From the NCBI RefSeq assembly GCF_027625475.1, contig NZ_CP115174.1:1426001-1490000 (forward strand): 64,000 nt of DNA, written 5' to 3'. How positions within the stretch are numbered: the first letter of the stretch is position 1; every line of letters starts with the position of its first letter. Below the pieces are notes generated by a model, which saw nothing but the letters and a program-made list of their open reading frames with translations, was not told the DNA's origin and did no database searches. The position numbers and the translations under genes were made by a program. The stretch comes from Sphingomonas abietis (GTDB taxonomy: Bacteria > Pseudomonadota > Alphaproteobacteria > Sphingomonadales > Sphingomonadaceae). Below, piece by piece: positions 36,476 to 44,998 of the stretch.

Positions 36476-36905
36476 CGCTCGTGTCCTCGGGCAACGGCCA
36501 TTTCAGGCCGGCTGCCGCGATCCGCTCGCCTTTGAGAACGATCTCAACGGTGCGCGCCGTCAGGCGCACCTCGACCTGCGCGTGGGCATGACGATACGGC
36601 ACCAAGTAAAAATGCTTCGAAGCTTCAACATGATGATCGATGCCGACTTTGCGGCGGCGCCATCCTGCCAGGACGCATGCTTCAGACGGAAGCGGCTTCC
36701 GCCAGGGACAGTCGATCTCCTCAAGCAGCTGACGCCTTCCGGCCTAACCGCCGCATGATCCGGTCGTTGAGCGTGACCCTCATCTCACCGACGGAGCCAC
36801 GCAGTTCGTCCATGCCGTCCCGGTTCCGGTTGCGCAGGTGCCCGAGCAACAGCGCTCAACCGTGTTGACGCAATTCTCAACTTTTGCCTTATTGCGTGTA
36901 CGATA
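36476..36905 (-). pseudogene. IS21 istA C-terminal debris
   Basis: On the minus strand, broken frames read RTRNKAKVENCVNTVER, then GHLRNRNRDGMDEL, then RRRKVGIDHHVEASKHFYLV and HAQVEVRLTARTVEIVLKGE. These are the end of an IstA protein. The fragment finishes with AAAGLKWPLPED, which matches an N-terminal istA stretch (AAAGLEWPLPED at 35788-34781), so it is a mosaic formed by recombination. The next 200 bases (36906-37104) show nothing I can place. Confidence 0.6.
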
Positions 36906-37104
36906 GCGCCGTGCTTCGAGGACTGACGTTCCTCTTTCGGATAGCTTCCAGTTGCCGGCCGACAGCTTTTCAAGGACATCTGCAGCCGCCGCTCGCACGG
37001 AATAGCCTTGGTTGAGACTTCAAGTCTTCAAGCTGTCTTCCCGAAACCTGCCGCCTCGTTACCCCTCGGCTTGATGCAACATGTGAAGGACGCGTCGGCA
37101 ACGC

Positions 37105-39657
37105 CTACGCCGCCGACGCGAGACTGGTCGCTGTTGGGCGGGTCTGCGAGAAAGTTGCTATCATCGCGGAATCGAGCGGCCGGCTGAACAAGAACCCTTG
37201 GAGATGCGTGCACCCAAGGCCGATGAGCTGCTCCATCTGTTCGGTCGTTTCGACCCCTTCAGCAACCACACTCATGCCCAGATCGCGGCCTAGCCCGATC
37301 ACCGCCTTGATGATTGCCCTAGAGGAACGAGAAGACGCGATGTCGGTCACGAACGACTTGTCGATCTTGACCTTGTCGAACCTGAAGCGCTCGAAATAGC
37401 TCAACGATGAGTAGCCGACGCCGAAGTCGTCCATCAGAATTTGTATCCCGAGCGCCCGCAGCCGCTCCAACTCAATAAACGTTCGCTCGACGTCGCGTAT
37501 GACGAGTCCCTCCGTCACTTCGAGCTGAAGGCGGTCTGCCGGCAAACCGGTTTGATCGAGAATGCCGCTAATGGTCGCGGTAAGCCGCCCAGCATGGATC
37601 TGAAGCGGAGAGAGATTCACAGCGACGCGAATGTGGGGCGGCCAAGAAATGGCGTCTGTGCAGGCGCGGCGGAGAAGATGTTCACCCAGTTGCCCTATGA
37701 AGCCGCATTCCTCCGCAAGAGGGATGAAGACGTCCGGCCCGATCTGTCCTCGCAGCCGGTGCGTCCAACGAGCGAGCGCCTCCACGCTGGTGACCTGCCC
37801 GCTTTCGATGGAAAGTATCGGCTGATAGAGGAGGCTGATCTCATCGGCGGCCATCGCTTCGCGCAGATCAGCTTCGAGCATCTGACGGTCGCGGACTTCA
37901 GCGTCCATGTCCTGGCTAAAGGCGCACACCGTTCCTCGCCCTGCCGCCTTCGCACGGTAAAGAGCGAGATCGACGCAGTTGCGCAGCTCTCGCAAGGTTA
38001 CTCCGTCCTCCGGAGTGGTCGCTATGCCGACGCTGGCGCCGATGTAGGCGGTCGCGCGCTCGGTAACGAAAGGTCGCGCCAGACTGGCGACAATAGACCT
38101 TGCCACATGATCGGCGCGAAGATGGGGATCTTCCGCGATGAGAATGATCGCGAACTCGTCACCACCGACGCGCGCTACGATGTCGCCTGGGCTGGCGAGG
38201 GCACGCAGACGTTCGCCGACATGGGATAGGACCTCGTCGCCAAGAAGATGACCGAATTGATCGTTAACCGATTTAAAGCGGTCCAGATCGATGCCGAGCA
38301 GGGCAATCGGCATTTTGGCATCGATTAACCTTTGGAGTCGATCCATGAAGTGCCCGCGGTTGGTAAGGCCGGTCACGGTGTCAAAATGGGCGAGGCGCGT
38401 GATCTCGGCTTCGGCCTTCCGGATTTCGGTCAGGTCCTCAGACATGCCAAGGATGTACTGCCGGTCGCGGGTAGGACCGTCGATGACGATTCTGCGCGTG
38501 CGCAGATGCACCTCGCCGCCGTCATCGCGAACGAACACGCTTTCGAAGATGCGCGGCGAAGGTGCCTCGAACGCCTCGGTATCGCGGCGGTCGTAGGCAT
38601 CGCCAAACTCGGGAAAGAGTTCCTTGTCGGTATGGCCGACGATCTCGTCAGCGGTCCGGCCGATGAGGTTCTCGCCGGCTCGATTGACGAGAAGATATTT
38701 GCGCGTGATCGAGTCTTTGACGAAGAGCATGGCCGGTAGGTTCGCGACGACGGCGTCGAGAAATTCTCGTTCATGCCTTCGCTCGCGCTCCATTTGGCGG
38801 CGTTGACTGACGTCACGGACGATCGCGGCAAAGTCGCCGACCGCTTCCCCTTCGCGCCAGCGGGTAAGCGACAGTTCGACGGGAAACTCTTCTCCGTCTG
38901 CCCGAATAGCGCAAAGTTCGACCGTGCTGCCGGCGAGCGCTGCGAACGTAGCGAGGATGGACGCCCTTGAGGCGTATTTTGCTAAGGGCGGTCGCACGAT
39001 CTTTCTGAAGTAGCGGCCGAGGATGGCGTCGGCGTCATACCCGAACATTGCCTCTGCGCCCTGTGACCAGAAAGTGATACGGCCCTCGTCGTTGACGCAG
39101 AGCACCGCATCCGACGTCGTCTGCACCACACGCGACGCAATCTGCCCGACGCGCCGGGCGGCCTGGCTTTCCAGAAGACGCGTAGCGATAGCAGCGAGAT
39201 CGGCTAGCAGCGCATGTTGGGCGACAGTGATCCCGGACCGGGGAGAGGGCGCGAAGGCACACAGCGTGCCGGCAAAGTGTCCGGACGATAGAATGAGCGG
39301 AAAGCCGGCATAGAAGCGTATCCCGCCATCGCGTGTCACTAGCGGATTGGCTTTGAAGCGTTCGTCCTGCGATGCGTCGGGTACTATCAGCGGTTCGGAT
39401 GCGGCCGCCACGTGGATGCAGAACGATATGTCTCGCGCGGTCTCCGAGAAAACGATGCCGTGACTAGCCTTGAACCACTGCCTCTCGCCGCCGAGTAAGG
39501 TGACGGCGGCACTTTCGGCCCCGAGCACCATCGCGGCGAGGCGAGCGATGTCGTCGAACTCGCCGTCCGGTGGCGAGTCAAATATGCCGAGCTTTGCGAG
39601 CGTGGTCATGCGCTCGCATTCGGTTTCCTCGTCGAGGGGCAAAGCGGGGTCTGGCAC
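37105..39657 (-). CDS. GAF-PAS-PAS-GGDEF-EAL c-di-GMP enzyme (copy 2)
   Basis: About 850 residues. I chose GTG 39657 (VPDPALPLDEETE) because it lines up with the start of the paralogue at 14953-17556 (MSDPASPFDAAA). ATG 39609 or an upstream start at 39762 are alternatives. The domain order is identical: GAF about 15-165, PAS about 175-300, PAS about 305-425, GGDEF about 430-590 (RVGGDEFAIIL), EAL about 605-845 (SVEALARW, MDDFGVGYSSL, VAEGVET). Both active sites are intact. The two proteins match almost residue for residue, with small differences throughout and different C-terminal tails. It stands alone between IS21 debris and a stand-alone EAL gene. Confidence 0.92.
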   Translation of the reverse strand: MPDPALPLDEETECERMTTLAKLGIFDSPPDGEFDDIARLAAMVLGAESAAVTLLGGERQWFKASHGIVFSETARDISFCIHVAAASEPLIVPDASQDERFKANPLVTRDGGIRFYAGFPLILSSGHFAGTLCAFAPSPRSGITVAQHALLADLAAIATRLLESQAARRVGQIASRVVQTTSDAVLCVNDEGRITFWSQGAEAMFGYDADAILGRYFRKIVRPPLAKYASRASILATFAALAGSTVELCAIRADGEEFPVELSLTRWREGEAVGDFAAIVRDVSQRRQMERERRHEREFLDAVVANLPAMLFVKDSITRKYLLVNRAGENLIGRTADEIVGHTDKELFPEFGDAYDRRDTEAFEAPSPRIFESVFVRDDGGEVHLRTRRIVIDGPTRDRQYILGMSEDLTEIRKAEAEITRLAHFDTVTGLTNRGHFMDRLQRLIDAKMPIALLGIDLDRFKSVNDQFGHLLGDEVLSHVGERLRALASPGDIVARVGGDEFAIILIAEDPHLRADHVARSIVASLARPFVTERATAYIGASVGIATTPEDGVTLRELRNCVDLALYRAKAAGRGTVCAFSQDMDAEVRDRQMLEADLREAMAADEISLLYQPILSIESGQVTSVEALARWTHRLRGQIGPDVFIPLAEECGFIGQLGEHLLRRACTDAISWPPHIRVAVNLSPLQIHAGRLTATISGILDQTGLPADRLQLEVTEGLVIRDVERTFIELERLRALGIQILMDDFGVGYSSLSYFERFRFDKVKIDKSFVTDIASSRSSRAIIKAVIGLGRDLGMSVVAEGVETTEQMEQLIGLGCTHLQGFLFSRPLDSAMIATFSQTRPTATSLASAA

Positions 39658-39844
39658 TAGGGAAGCATAGAGGCAGATCCTTTCGAAAAGGTTGACTTGG
39701 CCCCTGCGACTATTGTGCGCGTCCCGCGTGTTGATTCTCTCTATCATCGCTTCAGGGAGCACTCTCGCATAATGCGAGAGGCGACTTGGTGTCTTTTAGC
39801 CGCTCCTTGACGGATATTTAAGCCCCGCGCCCTATCCCGGCGTT

Positions 39845-40609
39845 ATGAAGATACAGAAAATATGCGGCGGCTGTCGGGACGGGACGGAGTTCGACATTCC
39901 GTTCACCATGGCATTCCAGCCGATCGTCGATAGCATGACTGGGCGGGTTTTCGCGCACGAGGCGCTCGTGCGGGGTCTCGATGGATCCGGGGCGCAGGCG
40001 GTGCTTTCACGCGTCACCGATGCGAACCGCTATGCCTTTGATCAGGCCTGCCGCGTCAAGGCGATCGAAGTGGCGATGGCGGCGGGCCTGATGGACTCGG
40101 ACGCGAGGCTTTCGATTAACTTCCTGCCCAACGCCGTCTACTCGCCAATGGCCTGCATACAACTTACGCTTCAGACGGCGAGGACCTGCGGCATGCCGAC
40201 CGACCGGCTCATCTTTGAGTTCACCGAGAACGAACAGATGGGATCGCCCGAGCACGTCACGTCGATCATCCAGAGCTACAAGCAAGTCGGCTTCTCCGTG
40301 GCAATCGACGATTTCGGCGCCGGTCATTCCGGGCTTGACATGTTCGCGCGGTTCGCACCCGACGAGATCAAGCTCGACATGGAACTCATACGTGGCATAG
40401 ACGGCGATCCGCGCCGGCAGGCCATCGTCCGGGCCATCTCTTCGATGTGCGCGGAACTCGATACGCTTTTGGTGGGAGAGGGCGTCGAGACGGCGTCGGA
40501 GGCTAGGGCGCTACGTGCACTTGGCGTCCGCTACCAGCAGGGCTACTGGTATGCGCGGCCGGCGTTTGAAGAGCTGCCGAGACTGACTTCGGGGAGCGTT
40601 CTGGCCTGA
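39845..40609 (+). CDS. Stand-alone EAL-domain phosphodiesterase with CxxC N-terminus
   Basis: The product has 254 residues: a full EAL domain with almost nothing else. Signature blocks are FQPIVDSMTGRVFAHEALVR (EAL at 39-41), SINFLPNAVY, FEFTENEQ, AIDDFGAGHSGLDMFARFAP, IKLDMELIRGI and GEGVETASEARALRALGVRY, so the metal-binding and catalytic residues are present. It should cleave c-di-GMP to pGpG in the cytoplasm. A CGGC motif at residues 7-10 before the domain could bind a metal or act as a redox switch. It is divergent from the GGDEF-EAL gene next to it, with starts less than 200 bases apart. Confidence 0.9.
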   Translation: MKIQKICGGCRDGTEFDIPFTMAFQPIVDSMTGRVFAHEALVRGLDGSGAQAVLSRVTDANRYAFDQACRVKAIEVAMAAGLMDSDARLSINFLPNAVYSPMACIQLTLQTARTCGMPTDRLIFEFTENEQMGSPEHVTSIIQSYKQVGFSVAIDDFGAGHSGLDMFARFAPDEIKLDMELIRGIDGDPRRQAIVRAISSMCAELDTLLVGEGVETASEARALRALGVRYQQGYWYARPAFEELPRLTSGSVLA

Positions 40610-41023
40610 TGGTCCTGCCCAAGAAAGTGGGTTCTCTTGAAAAAGACCGAATCGGGTTGGGACGGGCTGCGGTCTTTCAGTCGATCTTTTGACTCGACGC
40701 CTCTGCCGAAGGGAATCGATGAGGCAGATGTTCGCCTTTCGGCTGCATCGAGGGGGTGTGGCACTTTCCGTCGATCGCGTGATCGACGGACTTCAGCACG
40801 ATGACCGGCAGCGATACGGTCCTTTTGAGGAGGTGCCTCGTGCAAACGACGGCCCCGTTGGACATGCCAGCTTTTGGCAGTCACGGCCGCTTCCAAGCGT
40901 ACCGCCAAATGTCTCGTACCGGTCGAGCGCGGCCAGCAGCTCGTGGGACACTGCGTAATTGATTTAGCCCCCCTCTTGAATGGTACGAAGTCGTCAAGGC
41001 GTTTAAATGCAGGAGGGTGACCG
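40610..41023. other. Non-coding stretch before an IS110 start
   Basis: About 410 bases with no convincing gene. Short frames on both strands lack known families. The last part probably belongs to the 5' non-coding end of the IS110 copy starting at 41024, where the guide RNA of such elements is encoded. Confidence 0.4.
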
Positions 41024-41097
41024 ATGTCGATCTATCCAGGGTTGGACGTGAGTGACGAGACGACGCATATCTGCAAGGTCGATACCGCCGATAAAAG
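41024..41097 (+). pseudogene. IS110-family transposase, first 25 codons
   Basis: After a perfect AGGAGGGTGACCG ribosome site, ATG 41024 begins MSIYPGLDVSDETTHICKVD, the classic IS110 start. The frame is cut at about 41097 by an IS5-family element on the other strand. It differs from the IS110 piece at 27209 (MEHYAGIDVSLKES), so at least two IS110 types are present. Confidence 0.8.
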
Positions 41098-41110
41098 TCC
41101 GTCTCGGATC

Positions 41111-41922
41111 TCATGCGTAACGAGCCAGGCGTTGGATGGGCAGCATGGCTGAGGCGGCGTAGAGGAAGGCGGTCGCGGATCGGATGGTCTGCTCGAAGTC
41201 CTTCGCTAGGCGACGGTTCCTGTTGAGCCAGGCAAAGGTTTTCTCGACGACCCACCGGCGCGGATGGACGACGAAGCCGGCCTGATCGGCGAATTTGCGC
41301 ACGATCTCGATGGCGATCGACGTCGCCATGGCGACGCGCGGGCTGGCATAGGCGCTATCGGCAAAGGCGAGCTTCACGAAAGGGTGGCGGCCATGGGACA
41401 TCTTGAGCAGGGGCACGGCGCCATCGCGGTCCTGCACGTCGGCAGGATGCACCAGCAGTTCGAGTGCCCGGCCATCGGTGTCGATCATGGCGTGGCGCTT
41501 GCGCCCTTTCACCTTCTTGCCGGCGTCGAAGCCGCGCGGATCGCCGGCTTCGGTGGCTTTCACGCTCTGGCTGTCGATCACCGCTGCTGACGGCATTGGC
41601 CCGCGCCCGACGCGTATGCGATCCATCTGCACGAGATGATGGTTCAAACCCTCGAAGCCGCCACTGTCGCGCAGCTCACCAAACCACCGATAAACGGTGC
41701 GCCAAGGCGGAAAACTGTCGGGTAGGAGGCGCCACGGGCAGCCTGCTCGCAGCACATAAAGATCGCGTCGAGTACCTCGCGCCAGCGCCAACGGCGATCC
41801 CGCCCTCGATTGCACGGCTTCGGCAGAAACGGCGTGACTATCGCCCATTCCGCATCGGTCAGATCGCTTCCATAGCGTAGCCCCGCGCGGCTATGCAGCG
41901 CACGGGCGGTCGGGTTCCACAT
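41111..41922 (-). pseudogene. IS5-family transposase, frameshifted
   Basis: From ATG 41922 the frame reads MWNPTARALHSRAGLRYGSD, LTDAEWAIVTPFLPKPCNRG and REVLDAIF. At about 41755 one base is missing (ATCTTTATGTG for ATCTTTTATGTG), and the rest follows in another frame to 41111: YVLRAGCPWRLLPDSFPPWR, AAVIDSQSVKATEAG, RKRHAMIDTDGRALELLVHP, VVHPRRWVVEKTFAWLNRNR. The right inverted repeat starts GAGGCTGTGTCAGAACGG (minus strand) at 42010. The T-run could be a recoding site, but the position is not the usual one for this family. Confidence 0.85.
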
Positions 41923-42096
41923 GATGTCTTCCAGGGCTGGTCTCGCAACCCCCCGGAATCACATCAAGACCCGATCGTCCACGATTACACTACCGTTCTG
42001 ACACAGCCTCTAATGTGAGTGGTGTCAGTGGGTTAGCTTGACAGCTGCACAGGCCGTTGATTCAGAGGTTTCGCGAAAAACTACCCTGGATCAACG

Positions 42097-42354
42097 ATGT
42101 GGACCGATACCGCTCGCGCACAGCATGCGCGAAGCGACCTGGCCTTGCCAAGCGATTTGACCGACGGGGAATGGGCGATAGTCACGCCGTTTCTCCCTCC
42201 GCCGTCTGTTATGGGGCGTTCTCGGAAGTGGCCGCTTCGGGGCATCCTCGAGGCGATCCTGTACCTACTGCGCGGCGGTTTGCCGTGGCGAATGCTACCG
42301 CCCTGCTTTCCGCCAGTCTCGACCGTGCGGCGCTGGTTCTATCGGCAGATCCGC
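42097..42354 (+). pseudogene. IS5-family transposase, N-terminal piece
   Basis: ATG 42097 starts MWTDTARAQHARSDLALPSD, LTDGEWAIVTPFLPPPSVMG, then PWRMLPPCFPPVSTVRRWFY. The match ends at about 42354, where an ISL3-type piece begins on the opposite strand. A left inverted repeat, GAGGTTTCGCGAAAAAC, lies at 42065. It is a third distinct IS5-type copy in the window. Confidence 0.8.
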
Positions 42355-42540
42355 GACGCGACGTTGGTAGTGGCTGTGAATTTGCCGGCTACCTAATCCG
42401 CAGGAGGGACATCGGCTCGATTTCGCCGTGCTCCGCATGACGATGGTTGTACTCAGACCTTCATTTTCCGTGCCGATGACGACAAAACCGGGCGGAACAA
42501 GAGACGACGCGCGAAGGGCTTTCTGCATGGCGAACTCCAT
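42355..42540 (-). pseudogene. ISL3-family transposase, N-terminal piece
   Basis: The frame from 42540 reads MEFAMQKALRASSLVPPGFV, VIGTENEGLSTTIVM, then RCPSCGLGSRQIHSHYQRRV. The CPxCG plus HSHYQRR pattern is the zinc-binding start of ISL3 transposases. It is cut by the IS5-type piece. The following 297 bases to 42837 hold no gene I can support. Confidence 0.65.
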
Positions 42541-42837
42541 CAGGAAGCCGCATTCAACCGCACAACTGCATCAAAATTGAGTCAGAGCCCTTTTTCCACG
42601 CCGATCCAGACATCGCAGGTTACGCGTGTGATGATTCTCAGCTACATGATTAGTTCGCAATGCGACGGCAGGCTGCTCTCCGTTTCACGCCAACTCCCCC
42701 ATCGGCGCGAAAAGATCATTGCCGTCGATATCGATGCGCACAGTGGCTTCTTGCCATGCCGACCAACGCGCTGGCCCCCGTCCACGGTCGCGCGACGGCC
42801 AATTCCCGCCGGCTCGGCCGAACCTGACAAATCGGGC

Positions 42838-43047
42838 TTAGACGGTCAGCGAGGCGCGATCCGCATCGGTCAGTTTGCCTGAGAGCCCCGGCACTCCGTC
42901 GAGCTGGCGGAGCGCAGAGAAACCGCCGCGTTCCGCACGGTAGCGCACGATCTCGAACCCATGTCCACACAGCGCAGCTACCGAGTCCAGTTCCTCGGCA
43001 GTCGCTTCATTGACGTTGATGGCTACCGCCGATTGCTGATCCGTCAC
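42838..43047 (-). CDS. Small helix-hairpin-helix protein
   Basis: The product has 69 residues: INVNEATAEELDSV, GHGFEIVRYRAERGGFSALR, QLDGVPGLSGKLTDAD. This is a ComEA-like helix-hairpin-helix pair, a non-specific DNA-binding fold. There is no signal peptide, unlike ComEA itself. Its start overlaps the stop of the upstream gene by 4 bases (ATGA), so the two are co-translated. It lies at the edge of the DNA repair region, and a DNA-binding accessory role is a reasonable inference. Confidence 0.75.
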   Translation of the reverse strand: MTDQQSAVAINVNEATAEELDSVAALCGHGFEIVRYRAERGGFSALRQLDGVPGLSGKLTDADRASLTV

Positions 43048-43247
43048 TTCTTGATGACCGCGTCGGCCTTCTTATCGATCTTGGCCTCCTCGGCTTTCGA
43101 CATGCGTCCGGCCTTTACCGCCTGGCTTGCGCGCGCCTTCACGTTCTTGGCGTGCGCCTCGTTCTCGATCGGATAGGCACGCTTTTCAGGCTTGGCGAAT
43201 TTGCTCTTCGGAAGAGCATCGCGATCGGATTTGGATAGCTTGGCCAT
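43044..43247 (-). CDS. Small basic protein, DUF6582-like
   Basis: The product has 67 residues from ATG 43247 (GAAGGAG upstream). The sequence is very Lys/Ala-rich: MAKLSKSDRDALPKSKFAKP, EKRAYPIENEAHAKNVKARA, GRMSKAEEAKIDKKADAVIK. This conserved small family is common in proteobacteria and is also seen next to phage and repair genes. It has the look of a nucleic-acid-binding or histone-like peptide; the function is not established. It is the first gene of a two-gene unit with the helix-hairpin-helix protein. Confidence 0.78.
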   Translation of the reverse strand: MAKLSKSDRDALPKSKFAKPEKRAYPIENEAHAKNVKARASQAVKAGRMSKAEEAKIDKKADAVIKK

Positions 43248-43344
43248 GACACGCTCCTTCGGAGCGCAAAATGCGACAGCATCATTTAAGTTCTTGCGGA
43301 CGAAGTGGTCCTGGCAATGGAAAGCCAAGGCTCCAAAAAAGCAA

Positions 43345-43779
43345 TCAGGCTGCCTCGTCGCCGCCGATGAGTGAAAGCGTCAGCGCATCGCGCTCGCCCC
43401 CGAACCAGCGATCTAGCGCGGCGGCGAACAGGGCCTGAGGGCGCGCGGCCTCGCACAAGGTGAGCGAGGATCGCAGCTTTGTCGCATCGATGCCGCCAAA
43501 CACCGCGACCGGATCGCTGATCGTCAGATCCTGCAGCGCTTGCACACATTCGATATAGCGCGGGCCAAGAATAGGGTGATCGAGATAGGCGCGCGCCTCT
43601 TCGAGCGAGCGGATCGCGAAGTGGCGCGCCGTCGCGCTCTGCCCAAGCCCGGCGATCTGCGGAAAGATGAACCACATCCAATGTGAGCGCTTAGCGCCGC
43701 GGTGGATTTCGGCAAACGCCGTGGGATAGGCGAGCGTCTGCGCCTCGACGAAGCGATCGAGCGAATGGAGGTCGGGCAT
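43345..43779 (-). CDS. DUF1810 protein (YfgJ/YcgL-type calpastatin-like annotation)
   Basis: The product has 144 residues from ATG 43779. It is a typical DUF1810: SLDRFVEAQTLAYPTAFAEI, then KRSHWMWFIFPQIAGLGQSA, RSLEEARAYLDHPILGPRYI and ALQDLTISDPVAVFGGIDAT. It is a small helical family of unknown biochemistry, sometimes labelled calpastatin without good evidence. Its start overlaps the stop of the SRAP gene (TGATG), so both are made from one SOS-type transcript. Confidence 0.88.
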   Translation of the reverse strand: MPDLHSLDRFVEAQTLAYPTAFAEIHRGAKRSHWMWFIFPQIAGLGQSATARHFAIRSLEEARAYLDHPILGPRYIECVQALQDLTISDPVAVFGGIDATKLRSSLTLCEAARPQALFAAALDRWFGGERDALTLSLIGGDEAA

Positions 43780-44396
43780 CAGACCAACGTTCCTTGCGCT
43801 GCCTCCGGCGGAAACACCCGCGTGGCCGGCAAGCTGCCTTTGGGCAGGACGCCGAGCACGTCCTGCGCCGGCACGGTCGCATCGAGCCAGTCTGCCCAGC
43901 GATCGCGCGGCAGCGGGATGATCTGGCGGTGGTGATAGGGTGCGACATCTTGGCCGGGTTCGGTCGTCAGCATCGTGAAGGCTTCGCCGAACTCGGGGTC
44001 GGCGCGCCAGATGCCGGCAATGCAGAACCAATCGTGATCCTTCATCGTGAATAGCCACTTCGTCTTGCGCTTCTGTCCCGGCAGCGGATCGGTAAATTCG
44101 TAGAAGCCGTCGGCCAGGATCAGGCAGCGCCCGCTAGCGAACTCGCGCCCGTCCGAGCGGAAATTATAGACTGGCTTACCACCTTGGCCCGGCCAGCTCC
44201 ATTTGCGGTTGACCAGCTCGCCCGCTCCGCGCTCGCCATCGATGCTTCGCACGATCGGCGCGGTGTCGCTGATCTTGATGTCGGCGCACGCGGGCACGTT
44301 GGGCGTACCCTCGTGCGTCCTGATCTTGATCTTGAGGTCGGAGAAGTCCTCGACGATCGAGGCGATCTCGACTTCGAGTCGATAGTCATTGCACAT
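43779..44396 (-). CDS. SRAP (YedK/HMCES-type) abasic-site protein
   Basis: The product has 205 residues from ATG 44396, so Cys2 is exposed after Met removal (MCNDYRLE). Cys2 forms the covalent thiazolidine link to abasic sites in single-stranded DNA. Further SRAP features are RCLILADGFYEFTDP with the catalytic Glu, WFCIAGIWR, and YHHRQIIPLPRDRWADWLD supplying the His. It protects DNA during replication over abasic sites. It is transcribed divergently from a second SRAP-like gene, with a GTTC-N7-GTTC LexA box 36 bases upstream of its start, so SOS control is very likely. Confidence 0.92.
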   Translation of the reverse strand: MCNDYRLEVEIASIVEDFSDLKIKIRTHEGTPNVPACADIKISDTAPIVRSIDGERGAGELVNRKWSWPGQGGKPVYNFRSDGREFASGRCLILADGFYEFTDPLPGQKRKTKWLFTMKDHDWFCIAGIWRADPEFGEAFTMLTTEPGQDVAPYHHRQIIPLPRDRWADWLDATVPAQDVLGVLPKGSLPATRVFPPEAAQGTLV

Positions 44397-44432
44397 GATA
44401 CACCGGCCTTCGATCCCTTGCGACTCAGCGTC

Positions 44433-44447
44433 GTTCTTGCTATGTTC
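44433..44447. promoter_or_regulatory. LexA box (GTTC-N7-GTTC) between divergent SRAP genes
   Basis: GTTC, TTGCTAT, GTTC is an exact alphaproteobacterial SOS box. It sits in the 59-base gap between the two SRAP genes and could repress both when LexA is bound. Confidence 0.8.
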
Positions 44448-44455
44448 TTTTCGCC

Positions 44456-44998
44456 ATGAGAGCGACTCCAAAGCCTTTTGACCCCGAAGCACCCGACGGC
44501 GCGATGCGTGCCATCATCCGGTACGATTCCGACATGCCGCAAGCAAAAGAGATGGTCGAGGCGACCTGGGGATCCGACCCGCGTTTCAGTTCCGGCGTCT
44601 CCTATCGGTTTGTACGCTCGGAAGGGCAGAGCTTCCCGAGAAACCGGTGCCTCGTCCCAGCGTCCGCTTTCGAGATGCAGGTCGAAGGCAAGCGTTATCG
44701 CGTCAGCCTTGAGGACGGCAATTTCTTCTATCTGGCGGGTGTGTGGGAGTCAGCTATGGCGGGCTGGCCTTTGGCCTTCCGCATCATCACCGTCGAGGCC
44801 AGCCGGGACGTGCTGCGCTATCAGGAGCGGCACGGCGCGATCATTCAGCGCCGCGACGTCTTGCACTGGCTCGACGGCACGCTTCCCGAAAGCAATCTGC
44901 TGGTAACGCCGCCGTCGCGGATCTTCGACATTCGCGAAGTCGGCAAGAATGGCGCGCCCTCGGGATCTGACGGCGCTGCACATGTTCGATTTGTTTGA
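44456..44998 (+). CDS. SRAP-like protein lacking the catalytic cysteine
   Basis: The product has 180 residues. It matches the middle and end of SRAP proteins: ATWGSDPRFSSGVSYRFV, RNRCLVPASAFEMQVEGKRY, NFFYLAGVWESAMAGWPLAF, RHGAIIQRRDVLHWLDGTLP and ESNLLVTPPSRIFDI. There is no Cys at position 2, the N-terminal strand is missing, and the Glu of the DGFYEW block is replaced (SAFEMQ), although an E-R-H motif remains. Covalent abasic-site capture therefore looks impossible; it may bind DNA or partner the divergent SRAP. The start at 44456 lacks a ribosome site and lies 8 bases from the LexA box; ATG 44504 is an alternative. Confidence 0.8.
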   Translation: MRATPKPFDPEAPDGAMRAIIRYDSDMPQAKEMVEATWGSDPRFSSGVSYRFVRSEGQSFPRNRCLVPASAFEMQVEGKRYRVSLEDGNFFYLAGVWESAMAGWPLAFRIITVEASRDVLRYQERHGAIIQRRDVLHWLDGTLPESNLLVTPPSRIFDIREVGKNGAPSGSDGAAHVRFV

